Source: Erigeron canadensis (lineage: Eukaryota > Streptophyta > Magnoliopsida > Asterales > Asteraceae). From it: a DNA stretch of 64,000 nucleotides. The position numbers were made by a program, and so were the translations under genes. This document shows, piece after piece, positions 48,601 to 59,953 of the stretch. The notes under the pieces were generated by a model. The model searched no databases. It was not told the DNA's origin and worked only from the letters and a program-made list of their open reading frames with translations. The stretch spans positions 35,338,055-35,402,054 of the forward strand of contig NC_057762.1 in NCBI RefSeq assembly GCF_010389155.1, read 5' to 3'. How positions within the stretch are numbered: position 1 is the stretch's first letter; every line of letters begins with the position of its first letter.

Positions 48601-49665
48601 CTTCCTTTCAGCAGCACGACGATTCCTACTAGCTTCCGCTTCCAAAGACTCAGCAGCTTGCATCTTCAAATTAGCTTCAGCCATCCTCTTCAAAGCATCC
48701 TCCATCATAGTCCGTGCATCAGCTAACTTAATATCAGCCGCAACTTTTGCCTCAGCACATTCCGCACGCATCTCATGCAACGCCTTCTCAATCTATAAAA
48801 AATCCAATATTTATGACAAAAAGAAAACCAAACACCCAATTCAAAAACAAACTTCACAACCAAAATATACATACATTGGAGACGCATTCTTTCTCAATTC
48901 CAAGCGCCTTCTTCAAACTTTCCTCCCTTTTCTTCCCTTCCGCCAACGCACACATATTCACAGCCTCACCCCGCTTCAGCGCCAATTCAGCCGACTCCGC
49001 AGCAGATTTCATCTCCTCGTAGTTAGCAACCCACTCCTTTTTCTCGATAATCAATATCCCCATTTGATTTTGCAAATTATATATCTACATTCAATAAATA
49101 AAAAAAAACCTAAATCACTTCACTTACCCTATTAAACAAAACCTCCTAATTCATAAACACACTATTAACTCAACATACATTTAACTCAACAATATTATAA
49201 CATGTAAGTATATATACATATAACTAATTAATACAAATTGTGAACTACTTTTTAAGAACACTTATTTTTATTATAATTATATATATAAATACAACATTTT
49301 ACATAAGTCATAAAAACAATGATCAAACTTCATGTACAATATTTTACTGCGGTAATAAAAATCGAATAAAATAACCTAACTTTACACAACAAACATTATA
49401 TTATAATAAAAATATAATATAATATATATATATATATATATTAAAGTGGGTGAACCTCGGCTTCGAGTTTAGCAATATGAGCAACGAGGGAGCCTTTATC
49501 TCTGCGTTTAATAGATTCTTCATCAAAACCTGCTTCACGAAGACGTTTCCATATACTTTCGTCGCTTAATGTAGGGGTATTTGGGCTTTTTATATTTGAA
49601 ACCCTAAAATTATTATTATTGTTATTATTATTTGCAGGTGTGACTGCAAATCGAGGACTTGCCAT
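45659..49665 (-). CDS. CRWN4: CRWN4 (LINC4/NMCP2-type) nuclear lamina coiled-coil protein
   Basis: Eight exons in transcript order: 49456-49665, 48875-49084, 48539-48792, 47910-48180, 47728-47811, 46106-47604, 45872-46019, 45659-45754. All junctions are GT-AG in phase, giving 923 residues. The head starts MASPRFAVTP, then an asparagine run, then LSDESIWKRLREAGFDEESI, a highly conserved CRWN signature. A long coiled-coil rod from about 55 to 750 is built of E/K/R/L heptads (exon 6 alone is 1,499 bp). The tail has APFGWLKRCASTLL, then a nuclear localisation signal (NKRRKQ), then a conserved ITIREVTS element. Known role: CRWN proteins form the plant lamina-like layer and control nuclear size and shape. 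The asparagine run is encoded by an (AAT/AAC)n microsatellite and may vary in length. The start is the first ATG of the frame. Confidence 0.93.
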
Positions 49666-51054
49666 ATGATCTTCTTCGGAGAAATAAAAAAACCCTAACG
49701 AGATTGAGATTGAGATTGAGATTGATTTTGATTATTTGCGATCGGCTTTACTCTTATTTTTTCTGTTTTAGTTACAGCTGTGAGCTGGCCGGATCTTTTT
49801 TTTTTTCTTTCTATTTCGAAAGAGGATTTTTGGTTTAGTGGAAACCACGTCGTATTTATTTTTTACGGGGCGTTACTCCTTTTTCCGATTTTAAACGTTC
49901 ATATTTTCGTTTTTAGACAGTTTCTTCATTTATTATTATTTTTTAAAAAAAAAAAAAGAAGAAAGATTTATATATATTTCATTTTTTATATTTAAGTTTT
50001 AATGCATAAATACAATATTTCTATAGCATATTTTTAAAAATATATAATTATACCTCAAAAATAGAAAGTATACGTGATTTTCAAGAAAAATAGAACATAT
50101 AATTATTACCATTCTTTTAAAACTTAAGTAAAATAGTCATTTTTACTGAGACGAAAAAAATAGTTTTGCATATATCTACTTTTTTTTAAAGGGTGTTTGT
50201 TAAGTTCAACTTTGAAACATAGTTCGTCTCAACTAAAAAGTTCAATCGAATTTCACTATTTTTAGTTAAACTTAAGCTCGATAAGTAAATGTACGGTAAT
50301 TGATGTAACGGGAATCATGTAATTATTTGACTAGTTTATGAAATATGGATACATGGTATAAATTAATTTATTAATAATACTTTTGTTATGTCATAGTGTT
50401 AGACTATGTATGTTAGGTATTAGATGAGTTGAATTTAAAGAGGCAAATTAGATACATTGGTTTGAGATTCTAATTCTTAAGGACAAGGTGGAGTCGGCAA
50501 AAATCTATCGACAAGACCATCGGCAACAATCGGCTCATCGGCAACACTACACTATACTTGTTGGCAACTATCGGCTTGTGACATTGGCTCATTCAATCGG
50601 CCACATTTGGCCAATGCAAGTGAACATTGGGTGTGCATGCATCGAGGTAAGAAACAAAAAAAATCATAAGTTTATATATATACACACACATACCTGTTGT
50701 ATATATATATATATAAAAATTTATATATGTATATATACACATCGTCGCCTCATTGGAATAAATGGGTATTTCCCGTCGTCGTCATCATCATCGACGTGCC
50801 CCCATCGTCGAAATAAATGAGGAGGAGGTTTTTCAACCATTTTCACGCCCTGAACTCTAGTATGTGTGTATATATAGATGTGTGTATGTATAGATATTGG
50901 AATTGTTTGGGTTACAGGGAAGAAGACCAAAAAAATTTTTGGGGAGTGGTAGGTATAGATGTATATATAGATTTTATATTTATATATGAGTATTATCATT
51001 ATTTTTTTATCATATGAAGAAGCCGATTGGCGCCTTTATCTTCTTACACCCTTA
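49666..51054. other. Region upstream of CRWN4 with simple repeats
   Basis: 49700-49725 holds (GAGATT)4 in the likely CRWN4 leader. 49930-50350 is AT-rich. 50660-50760 holds several (TA)n and (CA)n blocks, and 50770-50815 a cgtcgtcgtcatcatcatcg tract. ORFs across these are repeat artefacts. Confidence 0.4.
49700..49725 (-). repeat. (GAGATT) hexanucleotide repeat in the CRWN4 5' UTR
   Basis: Four tandem copies about 35-60 bases upstream of the CRWN4 ATG. Confidence 0.8.
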
Positions 51055-51295
51055 CGGTGAGTTCTTGAGTTTATTAACTAAAAGAAAGGAAATGATTGGG
51101 AGTGAATATCTTTTCTTCTAAATCGCCCCAAATTTGGGCTGAAAATTTTTTAAGCAAAATAACACTAAATCTTTCATCCTTTTCCTTAGTAATCATTTCC
51201 TTTCCTCCTTTAAAAAGAACTCAAGAACACAATTAATTTTAAAATCATTTGTATTCCGTTCTTTTCCTCCCTAAAAAGGACTCGAGAACTCACCA
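51055..51295. mobile_element. Tourist-like (PIF/Harbinger) MITE, 241 bp
   Basis: TTA at 51052-51054 and at 51296-51298 as the target duplication. Ends cggtgagttcttgagt at the left and actcgagaactcacca at the right. The inner arms also mirror (aaaggaaatgattg / aatcatttcctttc). No coding capacity. Confidence 0.65.
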
Positions 51296-51716
51296 TTAAT
51301 TTTTGCAACTATTAGGTAATTTTTGGCATTGACACACATGGCAAGTTGTGATTGGTTAAAAATTTGGCAAAAGTTAGCAATTCCGCTTTGCACCCTTTCC
51401 CTTATACCTCAATTTAATACACATTTCAGACTGAAATCTTAAGTCTGGACTTTTGATCAAAGCTTGAATATTTGCTTATCAGTTATTATTGTGCGTAGAT
51501 ATCATAAGTTGGTCAAAACGTGAATCGTGTAGATTGACATGTGTTTAAGTGGACAGTAAAGATCGATCTACAAATGGAAATTCAAAATCATGGTTTCATT
51601 AAAATTACCTACTATGATAAAGGTGTAGGATGTGAACAATATTTTTTTGTTTTTACATGCAGTTTTAATATAAATAATAGACTTAGCAATTATAACAACA
51701 AAAGTGGATTTGGTAG
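51296..51716. other. Non-coding DNA
   Basis: Nothing recognised. Confidence 0.3.
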
Positions 51717-51780
51717 AATGGTTGGTCTCTATGGCTTAGGGGTGAAGGTCACGAGTTCAAGCCTTCCCCCCAATTTTTAT
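51717..51780 (+). mobile_element. tRNA-like head, probable SINE fragment
   Basis: tttggtagaatggttggtct (A-box TGGTAGAATGG) and ggtcacgagttcaagcctt (B-box-like) sit 30-35 bases apart, followed by a T-run. The arms do not pair as a functional tRNA. Confidence 0.35.
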
Positions 51781-52311
51781 TTTTTTTTTTAATAATAAAG
51801 TATTTGCATTTTAGCCCTTCCTTTTTTTGCTTTGTACTTTTTAGTCATTCCTGTTTCTCTTTTATTACTTTAACCACCTAACTTTATATAAAAAAATTTT
51901 TAATCTTTTGTAACATTTTATTTTTTTATACCTATATCACATTTAATATTTTTTTATAACTTTTTAAAATGCTATATATTTTGTTATTTACTATGTTTTT
52001 TTAATTTTTTTTTAAAAATTTTTTGTTGCGTTGTATTTCTTTTGTACTCTTTTAAACATTTCGTTTTTATACCTTTTTCGCATGTAACATTTATTTTTTT
52101 ATATAACTTATTCATTTAGTTTTCATATTTCTTTTTGTTTTTTTGGTTTACTTTTTTTATTTTTTGGTTTAGTATATTCCTTTTGTAACTTTTTTAAATT
52201 GTGTTTTAATATTTTTTGTCTCCCATAAATTTGTGATCTTTTTAACCCTACCCATAAACGCAAACGTTTTTAAAAACTTACGTCACCCATTGGGCGGCAT
52301 GAAATTGCTAG
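51781..52311 (+). other. T-rich DNA ending in a Helitron-like 3' terminus
   Basis: Long T-rich stretch (ttttttataac, tttgtaacatttt repeated). 52283-52311 reads cgtcacccattgggcggcat, then gaaattgctag, followed by T. This has the hairpin and CTAG end of a Helitron, but the 5' end was not located. Confidence 0.4.
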
Positions 52312-52573
52312 TTATAAAGATGGGAAGACCGATCGAAGAGCAATGATTGAAAAAGCTTTTGTTAAATTTCAAACATAGGATTAAACCCACCAAAACATAA
52401 TATAGTGGATACTCCTCATTCCCTCCCTATTCAAACGCATTCCCATTTTCGTTAGAGCAACATTCCAAACGGCCCCCTGAAAATCAAACATGAAGAAGTA
52501 GATAAAAATCTAAGTCAACGGATTAGTCACACACACATTGAAACTGAAAGTGCCTTTTGTTAATCCATTTATC
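52312..52573 (+). promoter_or_regulatory. Upstream region of the left S28 gene
   Basis: 262 bases between the Helitron-like end and the ATG. No clear TATA box. Confidence 0.35.
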
Positions 52574-53269
52574 ATGAAAGAATCTTTATTCCATTCATCT
52601 TTCTCATTCTTCTTCTTACTACTACTACTGTTACTCATCGCATCAACATCAAAATCAAAATCTCTTCACCTCACTCATCATTTTCTCGGCAAATTATCAC
52701 GTCCACACAAACAGCAAAACAACCTTATTATTCAAACACAACAAAACTATACTTATGATATAAAGTATTTTCAACAGACTCTTGATCATTTTAGTTTCAA
52801 TGATGATCTTCCTAGCTTTCAACAACGTTATCTTATCAACACTGATCATTGGGTTGGCCCGTCTCGAATGGGTCCAATATTTATGTATTGTGGTAACGAA
52901 GGCGATATCGAATGGTTCGCTGCTAACACGGGGTTTGTTTGGGAACTTGCTCCTCGTTTTGGTGCCTTGGTCATTTTCCCTGAAGTAGGTATTCTATATA
53001 TATATATATATTTAGTATATTTGCTCATATAGAAATTTCTATGCTAAATATGTTTGCATTCATTCATATATATAGGATGAAAACTTAATATTTGTATAAT
53101 TAGGATAAGACTTAAGAGTACCCGGGTAATTTAAAGTGGGTTAATCATAAGATAAGACTACTAGGTAATCTAATATGAGACAACATAAATTAGTTAAATA
53201 GGATGATCTGACCCAAGTCGAGTTTTGTGGAAAATTTTGTTTGGATTGATTGGAAAATTAGTTAAATAG

Positions 53270-53445
53270 GATGATGTGACCCTCTGGTCCCGACTTGGTA
53301 CCCAGAGCGCACACCACATAAAACTCATAAGGCACTGTTCTCATACATGGATCACAAGATATAGTTCTTCCACTTGCCTTTGTCAAGTTTCGAACCTTTG
53401 ACCTACAACCTTCATCTGTGAGTCCATTAAGGTTATGAATAATCA
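53270..53445 (-). mobile_element. tRNA-derived SINE relic in S28 intron 1
   Basis: Minus strand: ccttaatggactcacag region, then aggttcgaaacttg (good B-box), then a body ending gtcgggaccagagggtcac. Its body is not clearly the same as that of 37385-37665. Confidence 0.4.
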
Positions 53446-54218
53446 TAAGAATCATTTGTTTACAAGCTAACTTATGTCACTTCATATCGAGGTCAACTTA
53501 AGTTTACCCTCTATGCTTGTGTATGGGTTAGGAAATATGACAAGTTTTAAAAGTTTGATGGTCTTCAGAGACATAGTTAGTGAGATGGTGAATAACGCCA
53601 CAAATGATGATTAACCCTTTTGATTTTCCAAAAATGTACCATTATATTAGAATCTACTTTAATGTGAAAATATTGTAGTGATTTGTCAATTTTGGTGTGC
53701 ATATTTCTTTAATTGCAGCATCGATATTATGGGGAGTCAATGCCATTTGGGAGCGTGGATAAGGCATTTAAGAATGCTTCTACTTTAGCATATTTAACAG
53801 CCGAACAAGCACTTGCAGATTTTGCTATTTTGCTGACTGATTTGAAAAGAAATTTGTCGGCAAAGCTTCTCCTGTAATCTTGTTTGGTGGATCATACGGT
53901 GGAAGTAAGACTTTCAAGTTTTCTATCATTTGTAAGCACTTTAACATAGATGAGATGAAACTTCAAATGATGTTTATATATTTAAATAAACAGTGTTGGC
54001 AGCATGGATGAGGGTTAAGTATCCTCATATTGCTATTGGTGCACTTGCTTCTTCAGCCCCGATTCTCCAGTTTGAGGATATTGTGCCACCAAAAACATAT
54101 TATGATATTATCTCCAATAATTTCAGAGTTCGTGACTACTTTACCCTATCCTTGCTGTAATTATTTCATATTCCCCTTATAAATCTATAATGCTAAAAAA
54201 AGATTGGGGATTTATTTT

Positions 54219-54359
54219 TAACAATCGTAATCAGAATTGTATAAGTTGTGTTTTATTAATGATATCTAGTATGAGGTATATATAAGAAAGCATATTACAT
54301 AATAGACCCTATACTATAAAGGACTAATTATATGTAGACTAAACTATTGTAATCTAATA
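54219..54359 (-). repeat. 3' LTR of the Copia element
   Basis: 141 bp, one mismatch to the other LTR. On the plus strand taacaatcgtaatcagaatt to attgtaatctaata. Confidence 0.92.
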
Positions 54360-54371
54360 TCCCCCCTCAAA
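54360..54371 (-). other. Polypurine tract of the Copia element
   Basis: tttgaggggggA on the minus strand, abutting the 3' LTR. Confidence 0.75.
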
Positions 54372-56610
54372 CTAAGGCCGAGAAGCGACCCTTAGTTTGG
54401 ATCGTAAAACAAGAAATCGCTGAGTAGGCAACGCCTTTGTGAAGATATCTGCAATTTGATCGTCTGTAGAAATAAAATCAACCGCTAGTTGGCCTCTGGC
54501 AACCCTTTCTCGAACAATGTGAAAGTCTATCTCAACATGCTTTGTCCGAGCATGGAAGACCGGATTTGCAGATAAGTAAGTTGCTCCCAAATTGTCACAC
54601 CACAGAGTGGGAGTAGAGCGAATTGTAACATGAAGTTCACGAAGGAGAGTTTGTAGCCATGCAAGTTCAGTAACAGCATCTGCAAGAGCTTTGTACTCGG
54701 ACTCAGTAGATGACCGAGAGACAGTCTTCTGTTTGCGAGCAGCCCATGACACAAGATTTGATCCCAAGTAGATAGCATACCCCCCGGTGGATCGACGGTC
54801 ATCTGGATCACCTGCCCAATCAGTGTCTGAAAAGGCAGAAAGATTATTGAAGGCGGAGTCAGCATAAGCATGGAGTACCTGAGACGACTGATGTTGAATG
54901 AGCAGCCCATGACCATTGGTGCCTTTTAGATAGCGCAGAATTCTCTTGACGGTGGACCAGTGATTTTCCGTTGGTGAATGCATAAACTGACATACCTTGT
55001 TAACAGCATAAGTGATATCCGGTCGTGATAAGGTAGCATACTGTAGAGCCCCAACAACCTGACGGTATTTCACCGGGTTTTCAAATGGTGGGCTATCCCT
55101 AAGGCAAGGTTGGCGGTGGTAGTGATAGGAGAGGAAACAAGTTTCGCATTGGATAAGCCAGCCTTGTGTAAGAGATCAGCAATATACTTTTGTTGTGACA
55201 AAAGAAGATCAGCCCCCTTATAAACAACTTCAATTCCCAAGAAATAAGAAAGGCGACCCATGTCCTGAACCGGAAAAGTACGACTAAGAAATTGAACCAC
55301 CGTATCAATAGCCTGTTGATTGTTTCTAGTGATGATTATGTCATCAACATAAACTAACATATAAAGAAGAACACCTGTGGACTGATAAATGAAGAGTGAA
55401 GGATCCGTTTTAGATCCTACAAAGCCGAGCTTGTGAAAGGTGCTGGAGAGTTGTGTAAACCACACGCGTGGTGCTTGTTTCAACCCATACAGAAGTTTGT
55501 GAAGCAGACAGACATGATCCGGTTTGGTCTGATCTACAAAACCTTGGGGCTGCTTTAAGTAAACCGTCTCCTTGAGAACACCATGTAAAAAGGCATTCTG
55601 AACATCCAACTGTCTGAGGGGCCACTTGTGTGTAACAGCTAATGATAACACAAGACGTATGGTGGTTGCTTTGACCACGGGACGGAAGGTATCTTGATAA
55701 TCGATGCCTGGTTGTTGTCGATACCCCTTAGCCACAAGTCTGGCTTTGTAGCGTTGTATAGCCCCATGTTGATCTCGTTTCAGCTTATAAACCCATTTGC
55801 AATCAACAATGTTAGAACCTGGTACACGTGGGACAAGAGACCATGTGCCGTTTTTCATCAAGGCCGAATACTCATCAGCCATGGCCTGGCGCCATTGTGG
55901 GACAGTGTTAGCAACAGTAAAGGATGTAGGTTCTTGGTCAGGGTATGAGGTAGATGTGTTGAAAGATTGTGCATTGTATGGCTGGTGCTGTTTGGGGTTC
56001 GGCCGAAGGTTAGATGGCCGAGTGCGAGTGGGTGGTGGAAGTGTGCTCGGGATGGGGTGTGGTAGTGGTTCTGTTGTTGTCCAGCTTGATAGGTGTCAAA
56101 AGCAGGCTTAGAAGGGGCATGTGGAGCTGTTTTGGGCCTGCCGGCAAAGGTCATTAACGGTGGGGATGGGGGCTGTGGGGGTGCGGTGGTGGGGATGGAA
56201 GGCTGTGGTGTTTCAGCAGATGTGGATGTGTGACTAGCAGGTGTAACAGGCTGCATAACAGGTGGAGTAGGTGGCTGGTCAACATCAAAATGATTAAAGG
56301 CTAGGTCAGGAGATGGATAGGAAGAGATGTAAGGATCGGTGGAAGAGTGAGTTGGTGTTGGTGGAGAGGTTTGGACAAAAGGAAAACATTGCTCGTTAAA
56401 ACGAACATGTCGAGCGATGTAAATACGATCTGTGAGAGGATCAAAGCATCGGTAACCGTGATGCGCGGGACTGTACCCGAGAAAAACACACGGAGTGGAG
56501 CGGAAATTAATCTTATGATTGTTATACGGACGGAGGTGAGGAAAGCACTGAGAACCAAACACTCGGAGAAATGTAGAGGTAGTGATCAGCGAAGTTGTGT
56601 ATGGAGGGAA
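54372..56610 (-). pseudogene. Copia pol remnant: C-terminal integrase, reverse transcriptase, RNase H
   Basis: Three minus-strand frames carry one broken pol ORF. 55858-56562, plus a little upstream, holds the integrase end (FLRVFGSQCFPHLRPYN, then CVFLGYSPAHHGYRC). 55070-55882 holds the RT (WSLVPRVPG, GYRQQPGIDY, LDVQNAFLHG, and the catalytic YVDD in LVYVDDIIIT). 54372-55073 holds RNase H ([20 protein letters not shown], then [12 protein letters not shown], then the [11 protein letters not shown] end). Frame changes occur at about 55870 and just before 55073, so no continuous polyprotein exists. The N-terminal gag, protease and most of integrase are absent. Confidence 0.88.
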
Positions 56611-56731
56611 ATAGAATCAGAAGTATTGTAGAGGTAGAAGGGTTTGATGGCTGCCGGAAAATATAAAAAAAAAAAGAAAAAGAATGCACGCACAGATGTC
56701 TTGTGCGGCAGATTAGGGTTTTGTAGGGTTC

Positions 56732-56743
56732 GCTCTGATACCA
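56732..56743 (-). other. Primer-binding site of the Copia element
   Basis: tggtatcagagc on the minus strand, next to the 5' LTR and complementary to initiator methionine tRNA, as in most plant Copia elements. Confidence 0.85.
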
Positions 56744-56884
56744 TAACAATCGTAATCAGAATTGTATAAGTTGTGTTTTATTAATGATATCTAGTATGAG
56801 GTATATATAAGAAAACATATTACATAATAGACCCTATACTATAAAGGACTAATTATATGTAGACTAAACTATTGTAATCTAATA
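56744..56884 (-). repeat. 5' LTR of the Copia element
   Basis: 141 bp. It is followed on the plus strand by the duplicated target ATTTT. Confidence 0.92.
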
Positions 56885-58807
56885 ATTTTGTAATTTGTTG
56901 TTCTACAAAGCGAGAAAGCAAAAGCTGTTTTGACACTATTAAGAAGTCTTGGGATGCAATAACTTCAGCTGGTCTGAAGGTAAATGGTCTTCAACGTCTT
57001 GCCCAGAATTTCCACTTATGTCGGTGAGAATATGACATTGTAGGCATCATTCATCACCTTATTTTTACTATACATTTAGTCTTACCATTGTTGTTTATTT
57101 TTGTGTCATCTCATTGTAATTGTCCATATTCTTTGGAATTTCCAACTCATTTGAATGACAGGAAACTGAAGAGCATTGATGATTTTTCTAACTGGTTGTA
57201 CTCGGCGTATGATTATTTGGCAATGGCAAACTACCCATACCCTTCAGATTTTGTAATGCCTTTACCTGCGTACCCAATAAAAGAGGTTAGATGATTTTCG
57301 TATTCTTTGTATTCATGATTCAGTGTTTCAGCATTGGAATTCGCAACACGATGAAGTAATAACTTTATCTTCAAAGTATTCTATTCATATTGCTATCGAA
57401 AAAATTACATGGACTATCTTGGTTTGGAAAACACTGTGGATTTCACCAACTTGTTGCTTTAGTTCAGGTTCCTTTAGTTTTTGAAAGAAAAGTGTTTGTT
57501 TGACAGGTTTGCAGAGCGATAGACAATACTCCTGATGGGACTAGTATATTAGACCGAATATTTAGAGGTATAAGTGTCTACTACAATTACACTGGACTAG
57601 TGCAGTGCTTTGAATTGGATGATGACCCGTATGGCACGATGGGTTGGCGTTGGCAGGTAAAGAACTCATTCGATAGAACTAAAACTTGTTCTGTTTATCA
57701 AAGACCATGTTTGATTTGGTAATTCTCACGAGGCTCGTTGTGGATCGGTTTGGGCTATTTGGAAAGTTTCCTCGTGTTTTTGATCACATATAAAACGATG
57801 TTATGAGTATTTATGGCATTACACCTTTTTTATGTTACAGGCATGCACTGAAATGGTTATGCCAATGTCTAGTAAGAGAAACTCTAGCATGTTTCCTGAG
57901 TGGGACTATAATTACACTTCTTATGCAGAGGAGTGCTGGAACGAATTCCGAGTGATACCCAGGCCTACTTGGATAACTACAGAATTTGGTGGACATGTAA
58001 CAATTTCTTCTCAATACTCGTGACCATAGTTTAGTGGCTTTGGAGGTTACTTACGCCTAATTGTTGCTTTTCTGGTTATGGGTGTCCAATTTTTAAGATC
58101 ATGATGCATAGTATAATGTTTCTTCTTTTTTATTGTTACATTTATTGCAGAAATTTGACAGTATCATCATCCTGGTCTTTTTTTTTGTAGGATTACAAGT
58201 CTGACCTCAAAACCTTTGGAAGCAACATAATCTTTTCAAATGGTCTTCTGGATCCTTGGAGTGGCGGAGGGTAACTTTTCTAACCAGCAATCATTATATA
58301 TGTTCTTATTTTACAAGCAAACTATAATCATGTAAAAATCTGGAAACACGGCAAATGAATTGGAAAAATGGACAATCCTGGATGTATTATCATAGAATCT
58401 AAAAACACCCTGGTCTTTCCAAAATGTGGCATTTTTTGGCCATGAACTGTTTTCTACAGCAAAAAGCTATATATCCTGCTTCGAAAAGTTAATCAGATTT
58501 CTGTTATATGTTGTAACTTTGCAGTGTTCTGGAGAATATATCAGATAGTGTGGTGGCGCTTGTGACAGAAAAAGGTAACCTTTAACACAACTTATATTGA
58601 CTTCCTCGTCGATTATAGCATATATTGATCGACACCCATGACGAGTTTTTATCTGTGAATGTGTTAGGTGCACATCACTTGGATCTTCGAGCAGCTACAG
58701 CTGATGACCCTGATTGGCTTGTGGAGCAACGGGCGTCTGAAGTTAAGTTAATTGAGGGTTGGATTGTTAATTACTACACGAAAATGAAAGCAGTTTCTAG
58801 CATTTAG

Positions 58808-59009
58808 AGATTGATTTGATGTTTGTGGTGAGTAGGAATCTGCTAAAGTGTGTGTTAAATTAATCAACAGAATATCGATGCAAGAATATGAAATCGAATT
58901 TATGGGTCACCAAGAAAAATGGCTTGTTATTGAAAAAGATGGTGCTCTTTTGGCATGTTGGCATGAGCTGCTGTTTACAGAAAAATGCCAAATATAAAGC
59001 TTCCAAGAG
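58808..59009. other. 3' flank of the left S28 copy
   Basis: Probable 3' UTR and spacer. Confidence 0.4.
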
Positions 59010-59380
59010 TTGATGACATTTCCGTTATGTGTTATAACCGAGTTCTATACATGTTAATTTGCCAAGTAATACTATATGCAGTGCTCTGAAGTATATATCA
59101 GGTAGCATGGTTGCACTTACAAGCAAAAAGGGCAACCGTTAACACACCTCATTGGTACAACACGAACTTCTGTTCCAAAATGACCAATTATGATGACAAG
59201 TTCTGATTGTTTGAGGCGCACATTACTTGACTTTACATACAAACAACTATACTACTATAGCAATTAGCCCTGAATTTTGGTGGAGCTGAGGGCATCTATA
59301 GTTCAGCTAATTGAGGGTTAGTTTACTACAAATACAAAATAAATAAATAAATCCAGAAGCACTTCTTAGCATTTAAAGAC
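59010..59380 (+). pseudogene. Relic of a third S28 gene: last intron and last two exons
   Basis: 59082-59131 (tgctctgaagtatatatcag, then gtagcatggttgcacttaca, then agcaaaaag) matches exon 9 of the left copy, including a preceding intron end (atatgcag). 59214-59376 resembles exon 10: aggcgcacattacttgactt, then agggcatctatagttcagct, then aattgagggttagtttacta and acttcttagcatttaaagac. Many indels and stop codons; it is dead. Its orientation is the same as the left copy. Confidence 0.8.
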
Positions 59381-59953
59381 TGATTATGTACTAATTGCTG
59401 TGAAGACCAAAAGCAACTACTTCTGACCAACCTTAAACAAAATGTATACTTCAAAGTGCAAAACATGATTAAAAGCCTATAAACCCGGTCCATCTCCATC
59501 AAGTTTCAAGTCACACAGAAAACTCCTTATCAGACAATGAAGGAACTAAAGATGGTTCAAGAAAAATTTTTAAAAGCAGCAAGATAATAACTCAAGGAGA
59601 AATAAAAAGTGATTTGTGGCTTTCGAATCCATGTTTAACACTCTTTGACTCCGTGCTACATCTAACTAGTTCGTGTGCAATTAAGGAAGTCAATATAATA
59701 AGATTACTGAATTTGAATTGGGTCACAACCCATAAAAGAATACCTCGTAAAAGAAGACGCGAGAAATTATGAGAACACAGTTGTTGTATTAATCTGTAAG
59801 TTACCAAGTAACTTTATTCACTAAAACTCTAAAACTGATCAACCATTCGCATATTTTGGAATGACAGCAAGTATAATAATCTGAAAAGTAGCTTATACAA
59901 TCGATATGTGGAATGGCAGTTCTGTTAGCAGCTATACACTTATATACTCACTA
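59381..59953. other. Spacer between S28 copies
   Basis: Probably contains the 3' UTR of the right copy (from the minus strand). Nothing else recognised. Confidence 0.35.

Larger units (their letters stand above)
54219..56884 (-). mobile_element. Young, internally deleted Copia LTR retrotransposon in S28 intron 3
   Basis: Two LTRs of 141 bp (54219-54359 and 56744-56884) differ at one base (g/a near 54287). Target duplication ATTTT at 54214-54218 and 56885-56889. Primer-binding site tggtatcagagc (methionyl tRNA) directly inside the 5' LTR. Polypurine tract tttgaggggggA next to the 3' LTR. The element lies antisense to the gene. The whole is only 2,666 bp: gag, protease and the N-terminal part of integrase are missing, so it cannot move alone. 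The LTR ends read TATTAG ... TTGTTA rather than TG...CA. Confidence 0.9.
52574..58807 (+). pseudogene. Serine carboxypeptidase S28 (Pro-X carboxypeptidase-like), left copy, frameshifted
   Basis: Ten exons: 52574-52984, 53719-53904, 53994-54127, 56911-57023, 57162-57285, 57507-57656, 57841-57996, 58191-58270, 58525-58574, 58668-58807. They match the right copy exon for exon. The N-terminus is a signal peptide (LLLLLLLIAS). Exon 2 is 186 bp, against 187 in the right copy. A base is missing around 53861 (tcggcaaagctt versus tcagcacaagctt), so the frame runs to TAA at 53875-53877, just before the FGGSYGG serine motif. Downstream exons keep their frame and the catalytic motifs GLLDPW and GAHHLDL, so decay is recent or the deletion is a sequence error. 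Intron 3 (54128-56910) is swollen by a Copia element. S28 enzymes cleave C-terminal residues after proline in vacuole, lysosome or wall. If real, the product would be a truncated secreted protein of about 189 residues. Confidence 0.85.

Noticed and set aside
49976..50999. Several ORFs with YIYIYI and HTHT runs
   Set aside because: Translations of (TA)n and (CA)n microsatellites.
51717..51790. Possible tRNA gene
   Set aside because: The A- and B-box-like words are present, but acceptor, anticodon and T arms do not pair.
54128..54160. Reading S28 exon 3 on through RDYF before the Copia insertion
   Set aside because: The short frame continues, but both copies and the Arabidopsis protein (DF then R-ES-SCF) fit a GTTCGT donor after the arginine, with intron phase 0.
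55694..56631. Plus-strand ORFs across the Copia element
   Set aside because: They are antisense shadows of the RT and integrase frames.
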